This document shows positions 42,424-51,666 of a stretch of DNA of 64,000 nt, piece after piece. A program made the translations under genes and the position numbers. The notes beneath the pieces were generated by a model, which had not been told where the DNA came from, did no database searches, and was given only the letters and a program-made list of their open reading frames with translations. The stretch covers positions 62,001 to 126,000 of the forward strand of contig JAFYUM010000042.1 in assembly GCA_017558505.1 (NCBI GenBank), written 5' to 3'. Position 1 is the stretch's first letter. Each line of letters starts with the position of its first letter. This DNA comes from Ruminococcus sp. Lineage in GTDB: Bacteria; Bacillota; Clostridia; Oscillospirales; Ruminococcaceae.

Positions 42424-43365
42424 ATGAAAAAATCACTTTCACTCTTATCCGCTGCTGTTCTTACTGCATCATGCCTGTCTTTCACAGACACAAATGCAAA
42501 TGCTACTGATGCTGCTGCAAAATTCTATATGAAAGTGCCTGCTTCTGATACATATGGACTTAATGATACCAGAGATATGATATCTATTGATTCACTTGAT
42601 GAAGACCTTACTATCACTGCACAGATTTTCTTCTCCAATCCTACAAACAGTGCCTGGAGCGTATCTCCCAAGTGGAATTCAGACAGTGAATATATCAAAA
42701 TAACAAATGTGAATATCCCACTTGAAGAAGGAAATCTCAAAGAATATGCATATGCTGAAAAAGATGAGAACGGAAATCTCACAGTTGCAAGAAACGGATA
42801 CGACTATTCCGTTAATAAAAATTATGGTTCCCACAACTTCACTGTAAGAAGCGCTGACGGCAAGGCTCTCGTTCCCTATGGTGCTGAATCAGATTCATAC
42901 GAGCTTCTCTCCTTTGATTTCACAATTGACGCAGATACTCCCGACGGCACATATGAAATTTTCTTCACGACAGACGAGGATAACAGTACAAGATGTGCTA
43001 TGGACGCTACACAGAATCATATGATTTACAAGTTCCCCGATAATCCCCCTGTTGTTTCAGGACTTAAAATCGTTATCGGTGAGGGAAATGCAGTTTCCGA
43101 TTATAATATCGGTGATATCAACCTCGACGGCAAGGTTGACTCCTCTGACGCTACAGAAGCATTGAGCGATTATGCAACTATGCAGACAGGCGGCGCTTCT
43201 TCACTTAACGACCAGCAGAAATTCAACGGTGACGTTAATTTCGACGGCTCTATAAGCTCTACTGATGCCTCTGATATCCTCAATTACTACGCATATGTTT
43301 CTACATCCGCAGGAACACCCAAGTCATTCCTTGAGTATTTTGAGAGAACTGTTCCCGAAAAGTAA
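42424..43365 (+). CDS. Secreted dockerin-containing protein
   Basis: 313 residues. An N-terminal signal peptide ends near SCLSFTDTNANA, followed by a beta-rich domain (about 35-215). The C-terminal type I-like dockerin has two calcium-binding repeats (GDINLDGKVDSSDATEALSDY and GDVNFDGSISSTDASDILNYY). Dockerins bind cohesins of scaffoldin proteins, so this protein should join a cellulosome or amylosome-like complex outside the cell. The N-terminal domain has segments (DFTIDADTPDGTYEI) reminiscent of cohesin folds. No glycosidase motif is seen, so a structural or adaptor role is possible. It ends in a strong terminator. Confidence 0.87.
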   Translation: MKKSLSLLSAAVLTASCLSFTDTNANATDAAAKFYMKVPASDTYGLNDTRDMISIDSLDEDLTITAQIFFSNPTNSAWSVSPKWNSDSEYIKITNVNIPLEEGNLKEYAYAEKDENGNLTVARNGYDYSVNKNYGSHNFTVRSADGKALVPYGAESDSYELLSFDFTIDADTPDGTYEIFFTTDEDNSTRCAMDATQNHMIYKFPDNPPVVSGLKIVIGEGNAVSDYNIGDINLDGKVDSSDATEALSDYATMQTGGASSLNDQQKFNGDVNFDGSISSTDASDILNYYAYVSTSAGTPKSFLEYFERTVPEK

Positions 43366-43390
43366 TCGTAATTATACGAAAATCAAAAGT

Positions 43391-43423
43391 GGGGCGAGCA
43401 AAGGCTCGCCCCAAATCTTTTTT
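43391..43423 (+). terminator. Terminator after the dockerin gene
   Basis: GGGGCGAGC / GCTCGCCCC, four-base loop, then AAATC and TTTTTT; it lies between converging genes. Confidence 0.88.
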
Positions 43424-44046
43424 CAGACAAGATTATTCTTTATTGCAAATACCGCAAGCTGTGTACGGTCTTTTAGTTTCAGCTTTTCCAGCAGCCTTGA
43501 TATACTGTTGCGGACAGTTCCCTCCGCAAGAAAAAGCTGTGCCGCTATTTCCTTATTGTCATATCCGTCGCATATCAGACGGAGAAATTCAACATCACGT
43601 TCGGTAAGATCAAAGTTTTTCGGAGTCTGCTTCGCAGGCTCTTTTTTTATAGCCTGAAAAACATTGTCGCAGAATACATTAATTCCACCTGCCACAGCCT
43701 TGATTGAGTTTATTACCTGACTGCTGTCCATTTCCTTGAGAATATACCCGTCTGCACCGCTTGACATAGCCTTTTCAACAGTTTCCTTGTCGTCAAATGT
43801 GGTAAGCACAAGAACCTTCACGCCTTTCAGCTTGTCCTTTATCTGCCGTGTGCCATAGCCGCCGTCAAAATCCGGCATACGCATATCCATAAGCACCACA
43901 TCAGGTTCAAGACGCAGTGCAAGCTCATAGGCTTCCTTGCCATTGCCAGCTTCTCCTACCACCTTTATTTCGGGTTCTTCACTCAACACCGCCTTTAAAC
44001 CCATACGAAGAACCGCCACATCATCTGCTATAAGTACCTTTATCAT
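43423..44046 (-). CDS. NarL/LuxR-type response regulator
   Basis: 207 residues. The receiver domain has its phospho-acceptor Asp54 (VLMDMRMP) and conserved Lys in YILKEMD. The C-terminal LuxR-type helix-turn-helix reads LTERDVEFLRLICDGYDNKEIAAQLFLAEGTVRNSISRLLEKL. It is activated by the sensor kinase gene, which ends 4 bp upstream of its start. A two-dyad operator upstream of the next gene cluster (48178-48212) is a possible target. Confidence 0.94.
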   Translation of the reverse strand: MIKVLIADDVAVLRMGLKAVLSEEPEIKVVGEAGNGKEAYELALRLEPDVVLMDMRMPDFDGGYGTRQIKDKLKGVKVLVLTTFDDKETVEKAMSSGADGYILKEMDSSQVINSIKAVAGGINVFCDNVFQAIKKEPAKQTPKNFDLTERDVEFLRLICDGYDNKEIAAQLFLAEGTVRNSISRLLEKLKLKDRTQLAVFAIKNNLV

Positions 44047-44050
44047 ACAT

Positions 44051-45643
44051 TCACCCTTCCAAAGGAATTTTTATCATAGTTGTGAATCCGTCGCCCTCTA
44101 CAGAGGAAAATCTTACCGTTCCGCCTATACTTTCAATGCGGCGGCGTATACCGTTCAATCCGTTATTTTCCTTGATATTTCCGCAGCCTCTGCCGTTATC
44201 GAATATATAAAGCTCCAGACGGTCGTCAAGGAATTTAATAATTATATCAATTCTTTCAGCTCCGGAGTAACGCATTGCATTTGTAACAGTTTCCTTTACA
44301 GAATCATAAACCTCGCGTATACAGAAAGCATATCTGCTGTCCTCTGTGCCCTGTACACAGACATCAACCTCCACACTGCGGACAGCGTCTGTAACTGTCT
44401 TGACCGCTCTTACAACAGATGTCATGAATTCATCGTCACGGAGATTGTTGATTGAGCAGCGGAGCTGTGTGATTCCGCTTCTTGATAAACCGTCAATCTC
44501 CGCTATATACTGTGATATATCACTAATGTTACCGTTTTTCAGTTCAGATTCCGTAATTTTCGCAAGAGAGCTTATCATTGTAAAGGTATGACCTGCGGAA
44601 TCGTGTATCTCCTGTGCAATTCTGTTTCTTTCGTGCTCCACAGAAAGCTTTTTTTCAGCCTGTGCAAGCTCATAGTACTCGGTTATATTGCTTATGAGTA
44701 CAATTCCCGCAATTTCTGTTCCGGTTTCGTTGCATATACGGCTGCTCTTAAGGTTGTATCGTTCATCCTCCACTGAAAATTCCACAGAGCTTTCGGATGT
44801 ATCAAATTCATTTCCCGACAGTTGTCCGAGAGCCTTATAAAAGCCTGAAATATCCGAAAATGCAACAGGCAAAAGTTTTTTCATAGCCTTGTTGCTGTAA
44901 GTGATATTACCCTCTGTATCAAATACTGCCGCCGCTGTGACAATGTTATTAAAAGTATCCTGAATGGCTATCTGATTTATGTCAAGAAGTCCGTACCGTC
45001 TTATAGCAATAAGCACCATTATAACAGAAAAGGCAAAAAATAACGGTGTAAGTTCAATTTCTGATCTGATAACCCCACAGACTGACAATACATTTATCAG
45101 AAGCGGCACCAACGCTGCCAGAGCAAGAAACATCGACTGTGCAGAAACTGTACTGCCCTTTGAATGGCGTATAAACATAAGTGATATTCCCGAAAGAATA
45201 AATATGTAGAACAAAAGCTGGAATACATAGAACATTATCCCGTATGTTATGCCGTCTATACCGAAATCCTTATAATACAGCCTGTGGAGAGGATTTGTAG
45301 CAATTACAGTATACATAACCGCTGATACAATTGGAAAAAGTCTTGCTTTATTCCTGAATTTCACCGAAGTTTCGGAATATTCCGCTGAAAACATAAGCCA
45401 GAATGGCGAAAACAGACATATACCGAGATTTCCGATGAGATAACTTATTGTAAGCTGTGTATTGTTAACTGAAAATAAAATAAGCAGCTGTGAAACAAGC
45501 CACAGCACGATTGAAAGCTGACAGACGATAAAAAGCCGCGTCATACGGTTTTTATTGCCACGTGAAAGTATCCACCCCACTGTACCAAGCATACCGCACA
45601 GACCAGTTAAAAGCAGTACCGACGCTGTAACAGTCACTGCCAT
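44051..45643 (-). CDS. Membrane sensor histidine kinase (NarX/LiaS-type kinase core, 7TM sensor)
   Basis: 530 residues. An N-terminal region of about seven membrane spans (1-220) resembles the 7TM histidine-kinase sensor domain. A PAS-like domain follows (FDTEGNITYSNKAMKKLLP), then the HisKA_3 dimerisation helix with H347 (IAQEIHDSAGHTF) and a HATPase domain (NAMRYSGAERIDI, DNGRGCGNIKENNGLNGIRRR). The start at 45643 is supported by AAGGAG; the longer frame crosses a hairpin at 45669-45689. It partners the response regulator 4 bp downstream. The signal is unknown. Confidence 0.9.
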   Translation of the reverse strand: MAVTVTASVLLLTGLCGMLGTVGWILSRGNKNRMTRLFIVCQLSIVLWLVSQLLILFSVNNTQLTISYLIGNLGICLFSPFWLMFSAEYSETSVKFRNKARLFPIVSAVMYTVIATNPLHRLYYKDFGIDGITYGIMFYVFQLLFYIFILSGISLMFIRHSKGSTVSAQSMFLALAALVPLLINVLSVCGVIRSEIELTPLFFAFSVIMVLIAIRRYGLLDINQIAIQDTFNNIVTAAAVFDTEGNITYSNKAMKKLLPVAFSDISGFYKALGQLSGNEFDTSESSVEFSVEDERYNLKSSRICNETGTEIAGIVLISNITEYYELAQAEKKLSVEHERNRIAQEIHDSAGHTFTMISSLAKITESELKNGNISDISQYIAEIDGLSRSGITQLRCSINNLRDDEFMTSVVRAVKTVTDAVRSVEVDVCVQGTEDSRYAFCIREVYDSVKETVTNAMRYSGAERIDIIIKFLDDRLELYIFDNGRGCGNIKENNGLNGIRRRIESIGGTVRFSSVEGDGFTTMIKIPLEG

Positions 45644-45668
45644 ATTTTCACTCCTTTCAATGGCAATG

Positions 45669-45689
45669 CCGCACGTGTAATACGTGCGG
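45669..45689 (-). other. Hairpin just upstream of the sensor kinase gene
   Basis: CCGCACGT / ACGTGCGG with a five-base loop, 26 bp before the kinase start and about 50 bp after the stop of the large membrane protein gene. No T-run; it may limit read-through or be an operator. Confidence 0.45.
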
Positions 45690-45740
45690 TATGCCCTGAT
45701 ATCCATTATCTGCTCCAATTTAATTCAATAAATTATCAAC

Positions 45741-48095
45741 TCACCATGTCCAGTCTGAAAATGTCTTTGAAACTGTGTCCTTGATTGATTCTCCCTTTTT
45801 ACGTGAAGCCTCGTTGACAGCGGCAATTGCAATGAAGATAACGCCAACTGCAAGGAGATATACCCACCAGCCTGCTGATGTGAAATATCTTGCTGTGAGA
45901 AGAACTGTAAGTATAACAAGTGCAATTGAAGATACACTGAACCATGTCTTGCTCTTTGCGTAGAATGAGAAAACAAGAACTGCTGCTGTAACTGCAAGAA
46001 CAAAAATTCTGTTTGCCATGCTGTCGTGAATAATACCGTCAACTATAAGTCCGCCAAAGGCAAGAACGAACATCAATGTGGATACTATCTTTGAAATTTC
46101 CTTGTGATTTCTCCAGATAAATCTGTATGTGACACCAAGAAGTACCAGTATACCGAGGTTCACCTTGCTTGATATAAAGTTGGACTCAAATGTAAGGAAA
46201 GGTCTGAATACAAATGCAAAGGATACTATAAGCGCTGACGCTGAAAGAAGAACAGCCGCTGTATTCTTGTTTGTATTCTTCTTGATAAATGCCGCAACAT
46301 ATATAGCTACTGCAATATATATCAGGAAGCGTGTAATATCATTGATTGCTGTAAGTCCGAATAATGTAATGAGAGATGTAGGAAGAAGAACGTCCACACT
46401 TGTACGTAAATTCTTTTTGTATATTAAGGATTCGGGGAACACTACTCTTGAAACAATTACGAGAAGAGCAAATAATCCAAGAACTATGTAGTTTCTGATG
46501 TTGTCGCTCTTGATGTGAACGACAAGAATATTGATTGTTGTAACGATAAGTGAAATAACAGAACCCGCCGCTGTGATATTATTTCTCATCATGCAGGAAA
46601 TAATGAAGTGGAATATGCTGATTGATATTGCTATAAAGAACAGTTCTGAATAGGCTGAAATTGCAAATAATGCCAACATTGCCGCTGTCATAAGAGTATA
46701 TTCAGCTGAATGTGCTCTTACAGGATGCTTTGCGTAGAACTTGAACGCAACAGTTGGCAGGAAGATGAAGAATGAAGCCATAAGTATGTAAACGACTGTG
46801 AGTGCGCCGAATACTATAACTCTAAGCTCATCGTTCAGACCGTCGTTTATGCGTAAGTGGTCATATGCTGTATAAGCCATACATAATGGCATCAAGGGAA
46901 GTGCAAGACCTGCAACAAACTGGATATCCTTAGACTTATGCAGGCAATAGCCCATAATAATTGCAGTAAGAACAGCCGGGAAAAAGAGGTTGATTCCATA
47001 CACATCATTTGAATCTGCATTGAGAGCAACAACAGCACCGATTACAAAACCAATAAATGAGAAAATCTTTGATATTGTAAGATTTCCGGGAATAACGTAA
47101 TTGAGAACGTAAATTACAAGTGTAATTGCTCCGAAAAGAATCATTGACCAGGGTTCACCTATTTCGTCCTCAAGTCCAGCGGATACTGTAAAAGCTGTGT
47201 AAACACCGATGATATCAGCAAAAATGAACATCCACTTCTGATTTTTAAGGAAGCCGTATGCAAAAAGCTGGACAAGAATAACACTAAGGATTGCGAATGT
47301 ATACCATGTAGCGTCCAATGTTGTTGCAACTACATAAATCATAGCAACAAACTGATAGATTACAGCTGAAATATCACCGATAATTTCAGCGGGCTTTTCA
47401 ATAACTGTTCCCTTAAGAGGCTTAAAAACGTGGAGAATTGCTGTGATAATAAGCTGTGCAATACTGATGACAGTGGCAAATTTCTCAAAATTATCTGCAA
47501 CCTGTCCGCAGAGGAAAACAATTGCAAGGGAAATAAATGAGAAACCTGCATAATGGAATGCGGCGTGCTTGTAGAGGCTGTTTCCTGCAAAGGATGATAC
47601 AGCCGCAAGTACCGCCATACCTGCAAGGAATGTACCGCAGCCCATGCCGGCAAAGCTGAACCATTCACCGAAAAGCTTGTAATAACCTGCTGTACCGAAA
47701 GAAACTATTGCAATAAGAGTTCCTATCATGTAAAATGCAGATGAGGTCTGAACCAGATCGGCAGCCGCTTTCATAACTCCGCAGATTGCAAAGGCAATAA
47801 CCGCCGCACCTGCAAGGGCAAAAACTCTTGTTACAGGCTCCATATTCAACCAGTTAGCAGCTACAAAGGTTATAGCCGATAACATAATGAAAATTGTACC
47901 AATGAGAAGCATAACCGATGAAGCGGAAAGCTTTTTTCTGGGCGGTTTTGGAGCCCGATAAACAGGCCCATAAACATTGGCGTTCTGTGAACGATTTTTT
48001 TCGTATTTCACAAGTGCGGCAATTCCGAAGCCGATACCTACGGGAATACCTATGAATAACACAAGCAAAATAAACATCAACAATATAATTGTCAT
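45741..48095 (-). CDS. Large polytopic membrane protein, DUF2157-like
   Basis: 784 residues with more than 20 hydrophobic segments. After the first span comes a short cytoplasmic stretch (EKNRSQNANVYGP ... APKPPRKK), then a continuous array of spans starting VMLLIGTIFIMLSAITFVAANW. That last segment is the DUF2157-type opening. Function is unknown for this family. The start at 48095 (ATG) is preferred over a GTG nine bases earlier because AGGAG lies eight bases before it. It lies upstream of the two-component genes on the same strand and has an operator-like repeat in its promoter. Confidence 0.8.
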   Translation of the reverse strand: MTIILLMFILLVLFIGIPVGIGFGIAALVKYEKNRSQNANVYGPVYRAPKPPRKKLSASSVMLLIGTIFIMLSAITFVAANWLNMEPVTRVFALAGAAVIAFAICGVMKAAADLVQTSSAFYMIGTLIAIVSFGTAGYYKLFGEWFSFAGMGCGTFLAGMAVLAAVSSFAGNSLYKHAAFHYAGFSFISLAIVFLCGQVADNFEKFATVISIAQLIITAILHVFKPLKGTVIEKPAEIIGDISAVIYQFVAMIYVVATTLDATWYTFAILSVILVQLFAYGFLKNQKWMFIFADIIGVYTAFTVSAGLEDEIGEPWSMILFGAITLVIYVLNYVIPGNLTISKIFSFIGFVIGAVVALNADSNDVYGINLFFPAVLTAIIMGYCLHKSKDIQFVAGLALPLMPLCMAYTAYDHLRINDGLNDELRVIVFGALTVVYILMASFFIFLPTVAFKFYAKHPVRAHSAEYTLMTAAMLALFAISAYSELFFIAISISIFHFIISCMMRNNITAAGSVISLIVTTINILVVHIKSDNIRNYIVLGLFALLVIVSRVVFPESLIYKKNLRTSVDVLLPTSLITLFGLTAINDITRFLIYIAVAIYVAAFIKKNTNKNTAAVLLSASALIVSFAFVFRPFLTFESNFISSKVNLGILVLLGVTYRFIWRNHKEISKIVSTLMFVLAFGGLIVDGIIHDSMANRIFVLAVTAAVLVFSFYAKSKTWFSVSSIALVILTVLLTARYFTSAGWWVYLLAVGVIFIAIAAVNEASRKKGESIKDTVSKTFSDWTW

Positions 48096-48148
48096 ATAAA
48101 GCACTCCTTTCGCTTTCGGGAAGGTTTCTTTCCTCCCCCTGTGACTAT

Positions 48149-48176
48149 ATTATACCATATCTGACAAATATTGTAA
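48149..48176 (-). promoter_or_regulatory. Promoter of the DUF2157-like gene
   Basis: On the minus strand: TTACAA, 16-bp spacer, TATAAT. Two dyads lie directly upstream of the -35 box. Confidence 0.6.
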
Positions 48177-48177
48177 G

Positions 48178-48212
48178 GTGTCATTCGTCACTTTGTGAGT
48201 GACAAATGTCAC
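48178..48212. promoter_or_regulatory. Two-dyad operator upstream of the DUF2157-like promoter
   Basis: GTGTCATTCGTCAC (48178-48191) and GTGACAAATGTCAC (48199-48212) are near-identical 14-bp dyads set exactly 21 bp apart, two helical turns. The second dyad is GTGACA-N2-TGTCAC, perfect apart from its centre. Position upstream of -35 fits an activator. Confidence 0.6.
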
Positions 48213-48261
48213 TTTATGAATATAATACTATACACAACGAAAAAAAGCAATTAATTGATAA

Positions 48262-49698
48262 TTACATTTTATTACATTTCAGATTTGCTGAAATTTTAAC
48301 AACATCCTTGAACCATAATCCTTTAACCTTGTAGCATGATGATGTTTCTCCCGTAAACCATATAACAGCTGTGCATTTGTGGAATATTCTCTGAATAATA
48401 TTCCTGTTGAGCTGCACCATTGTTACATTCTCAATTTTTGCCGTCACCCTATGAAATGTCGTTCCCTTAACCGTCAGGAGCACAATTCTGTCACCGTATA
48501 ACATAATTCCGCTTGTAAACAAAGCAGCCGTCTTTACCAACACAAGCCAGACAAGAGGAATAGAAAACATAACCGCAAGGAATTTCCACAATCCGCGGTC
48601 ATCCCAGAGAAGATAATCCGAAAAATGATACAGCGATGCAACAGCTATAATACCGAAAAATGGTACCCCAATATAACTGAAAAAGGAAGTCCATGCAGGT
48701 CGGCATTTCATCGTTTCAACCCCTTTCATGCTGAATAAACCCGTTTTTTCACCATGGCTTATGGGGAATATCACAGGCAGATGAGAGGCATACCCATAAC
48801 CCGGACAGCTTATATTCACAGTATAAGCACTGCATATCTTCATAATAAGATTCTGCCGCAGGTCAATATAATTTATATGCTCCGTCCTTATCCTGTTTTT
48901 TCTTCGTCTGAAAAGTCCGAATGCAACATTTATAAATTCTCCGTCTGTCGATATTCTGAACCATGCGTACATCAGCAGATTTCTTATAAAGGAAATAAAC
49001 CACATACCCATAAAGAAAATTGCTACCATTGCCGCTGCTTTCGGAATGCCGCTCAACAACTGTGAATATATCGCCTCCGCCTGTTTTGTTACTCTTTCAA
49101 AGGCAATTGAAAGTATATCCTTGGCTATATCGCCGCCCTTAAAGAAAAATGCGGCAATATATACAGCCCCTGAAAATCCACTGGAAAAGAACACGGAAAA
49201 CAACAGAACAGACGCAATCCCCGGCTCTGGAATTTCCTTTACAGCATTTTCCTTTTTAACATCGGGAATACATTTCATTATTTCATCTGCACATTTTCTT
49301 TTTACAAGCAGCTTTAAATCAGCCGATTTATAAAAGCCTGCTCCAGTGTCAAGGCGGATACTTACCGCTTTAAACGGAACAAGAAAAAACAGTATTTCTT
49401 CTGCCGCAGAGCTTACGCTGTCAAATGGCATTACTGTATTTTTTCTGAATATTACACCTTTTTTGTGGCAAAACTTATTTTCGTCAATGCTTATCTCCGA
49501 AAAATGCCACTGAATATAACCATACACAATGATTATGCCGATCACTGCAATATCAAGCCACGCACCTTTAATCCAGCGATATATTCCCGATAAATCGAAT
49601 TTAAGGACAGATATACCACGAAGCAGCGGAAATATCAGAAGCCACAGGTTTTTGGCTGAATACCGCATAATACGCAGGGGATGCTCACGGAATTTCAT
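48262..49698 (-). CDS. Membrane protein with bacterial PH (bPH2, YdbT-like) domains
   Basis: 478 residues. Membrane segments lie at about 50-65, 160-185, 220-245 and 350-400, alternating with bPH2-type domains (ISIDENKFCHKKGVIFRKNTVMPFDSVS; YGDRIVLLTVKGTTFHRVTAKIENVTMVQLNRN). This is the layout of YdbT of B. subtilis. YdbS/YdbT pairs are linked to resistance to some bacteriocins and envelope stress; the mechanism is unclear. The start overlaps the end of the small YdbS-like gene (ATGA). Confidence 0.8.
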   Translation of the reverse strand: MKFREHPLRIMRYSAKNLWLLIFPLLRGISVLKFDLSGIYRWIKGAWLDIAVIGIIIVYGYIQWHFSEISIDENKFCHKKGVIFRKNTVMPFDSVSSAAEEILFFLVPFKAVSIRLDTGAGFYKSADLKLLVKRKCADEIMKCIPDVKKENAVKEIPEPGIASVLLFSVFFSSGFSGAVYIAAFFFKGGDIAKDILSIAFERVTKQAEAIYSQLLSGIPKAAAMVAIFFMGMWFISFIRNLLMYAWFRISTDGEFINVAFGLFRRRKNRIRTEHINYIDLRQNLIMKICSAYTVNISCPGYGYASHLPVIFPISHGEKTGLFSMKGVETMKCRPAWTSFFSYIGVPFFGIIAVASLYHFSDYLLWDDRGLWKFLAVMFSIPLVWLVLVKTAALFTSGIMLYGDRIVLLTVKGTTFHRVTAKIENVTMVQLNRNIIQRIFHKCTAVIWFTGETSSCYKVKGLWFKDVVKISANLKCNKM

Positions 49699-50123
49699 AT
49701 ACCGCCCCTTTCCGACGCAAAGTTAATTATTTCCTGTATATCACTGCGGCTGAGGAACATAAGCCTGAGTCGTCCGCCATACATAAAAAGTATGGCAAAA
49801 TTCAGCCCTGTATACCCCGAAAAAGGCGTTGTTACCGTCGTTGTATAACGTACTGCGGAAAATTCGGCTGTTCTGCTCGTATGGAAAATCACACCACTGT
49901 GCTTTGTAATTCGCTCTCCGTCGGTTTCGTACCGGAGATTCCGGAAATAAAGGGGAATGTACACACAATCGAGCACTATCGCCACAACTATAGTAACAAT
50001 GGCAGAAACCCTTGTATAATCAGGAACAAAAAGCCTGATGACAAATACAAGAATTGCGGATATTAAAACAACAGCAAGCATTGCATATCCGCAGGCATTT
50101 TTATCGGGAAGAATTTTTTTCAT
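49695..50123 (-). CDS. YdbS-like bPH2 membrane protein
   Basis: 142 residues. Two membrane spans (about 13-33 and 40-60) are followed by one bPH2 domain (LRYETDGERITKHSGVIFHTSRTAEFSAVRYTTTV). The start at 50123 is chosen for AGGTGGTG before it and the basic MKKILPDK start. Coupled by ATGA overlap to the YdbT-like gene; the two products probably form one membrane complex. Confidence 0.82.
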   Translation of the reverse strand: MKKILPDKNACGYAMLAVVLISAILVFVIRLFVPDYTRVSAIVTIVVAIVLDCVYIPLYFRNLRYETDGERITKHSGVIFHTSRTAEFSAVRYTTTVTTPFSGYTGLNFAILFMYGGRLRLMFLSRSDIQEIINFASERGGI

Positions 50124-50217
50124 CGAGCACCACCTATGAATTTTCAGACTTATCTGCTTCATAAATATATTATAACTCATTTTTTAATAAAAGTACACCT
50201 TTTTGGAGGATTTTTTT

Positions 50218-51462
50218 ATGATTCTTGAAAAAATCAATGATTTTGTCTGGGGTAATGGATTGGTATTTCTCTTTTTATTTACAGGGGCATTACTTACATT
50301 CAGGCTGAAATTCATACAGCTACGCCTGCCATTTCTGCTGAAAAATCACGGTAAATCGAAAAATAGCGGATTATCACAGTTCAGAACAGTCTGCATGAGT
50401 CTTGGTACAGCCATGGGTACGGGAAATATTGTGGGTGCTGCTTCCGCTGTTGCCATAGGAGGTGCGGGAGCTGTTTTCTGGATGTGGGTATCTGCATTTC
50501 TTGGAATGGCAACTGTTTATACGGAAAACATCTTCTCCGCCCGTTACAGTGACAACGAGCTGAAAGGCCCTATGGCATATCTTACAAAAGGGCTTGGCTG
50601 TCCCCTTATGGCAATGCTGTTCGCCTTTTTCTGCATTTGTGCGTCTTTGGGTATGGGCGGAATGGCACAGATAAGCGTTTTTGCCGAAGCTTTAGGACAA
50701 TGCACCGATTTCAGCCGTCCTGCCACCTCAATTATTATATTTACCGTTCTGTGGTTTGTTATAAAAGGCGGCGGAAAAAGCATCGGAACTGCCGCACAAT
50801 TTCTTCTGCCTGCCGCTTCGATTATTTACAGCGCTGCCTGCATTGCTGTTATTGCTGTGAATTTTAGCTGTATTCCGCAGATTTTCGCTGATATTTTCTC
50901 CGAAGCCTTCAGTTTCAAATCAGCCGCAGGAGGTACAGCAGGTTATGCATTATCTGTCGGCATACGAAGGGGACTATTTTCAAATGAAGCAGGTCTTGGA
51001 AGTTCTCCAATACTCCACAGCGCCGCCGAGGATACGATTCCCGAAACGCAGGGACTATGGAGTATGTTTGAGGTCTTTTTTGATACAATAATATGCTGTA
51101 CTCTTACCGCTGTAACAGTTCTATGCAGCTCTGAAAGTTTTTCTCCTGCCGAAGCTCTTACCACAGTTATGGGCAATTTATCTGAAATCTTCATCACAGC
51201 CGAGCTGGGGATTTTTTCATTCTGCACTGTTATAGGCTGGTATTACTGCGGTATGACTGCATTCAGACACCTTTTCAAAGAAAAGTACATAGGCAGTTTT
51301 GCTGTTTTCTATGCAGCTTCTGCCGCCTGCGGAGTATTGTTTTCCGCAAAGTCAATATGGCTTATTTCCGACATATTCAACGGCTTAATGGCATTTGTAA
51401 ATATCACAGGTCTGCTTATAATTATTTTTTTCGACAAGAACAATGATGTTTCCCCCTCTTGA
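50218..51462 (+). CDS. Sodium:alanine/glycine symporter (AGCS family)
   Basis: 414 residues, about ten membrane spans. AGCS signatures are FRTVCMSLGTAMGTGNIVGAASAVAIGG and RRGLFSNEAGLGSSPILHSAAE. It imports alanine or glycine with Na+. The start at 50218 is used because GGAGG lies directly in the upstream segment that a longer TTG-started frame would translate. Slightly shorter than usual members (about 450). Its stop codon lies inside the -35 box of the next promoter. Confidence 0.93.
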   Translation: MILEKINDFVWGNGLVFLFLFTGALLTFRLKFIQLRLPFLLKNHGKSKNSGLSQFRTVCMSLGTAMGTGNIVGAASAVAIGGAGAVFWMWVSAFLGMATVYTENIFSARYSDNELKGPMAYLTKGLGCPLMAMLFAFFCICASLGMGGMAQISVFAEALGQCTDFSRPATSIIIFTVLWFVIKGGGKSIGTAAQFLLPAASIIYSAACIAVIAVNFSCIPQIFADIFSEAFSFKSAAGGTAGYALSVGIRRGLFSNEAGLGSSPILHSAAEDTIPETQGLWSMFEVFFDTIICCTLTAVTVLCSSESFSPAEALTTVMGNLSEIFITAELGIFSFCTVIGWYYCGMTAFRHLFKEKYIGSFAVFYAASAACGVLFSAKSIWLISDIFNGLMAFVNITGLLIIIFFDKNNDVSPS

Positions 51463-51487
51463 CATATTCTCATTTTTTGGGTATAAT
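51459..51487 (+). promoter_or_regulatory. Promoter of the RNase J operon
   Basis: TTGACA, 17-bp spacer, TATAAT (consensus). The -35 overlaps the AGCS stop codon. It gives a leader of about 170 nt before the GTG start. I could not find a known regulatory RNA in that leader. Confidence 0.82.
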
Positions 51488-51666
51488 TATATTATCTCAA
51501 TTTGTGACTGCAATAAAAGTTAAATTTGTGAATTTGTAGCGTTTATCGCTAAGGATATATATATTTTATTCAATGCATTCCTGTCTGGTCTATGTACAGA
51601 ATACAGCTACAGGTATAATCTGTTCTGTGCGGATATCAGGAATTGCTTTACAAGGAGGACGATTTA

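Noticed and set aside
51573..51666. Leader peptide or known regulatory RNA in the RNase J leader
   Set aside because: The only ATG frame runs on into rnj out of frame without a stop in the leader, and no strong stem or T-run is seen.
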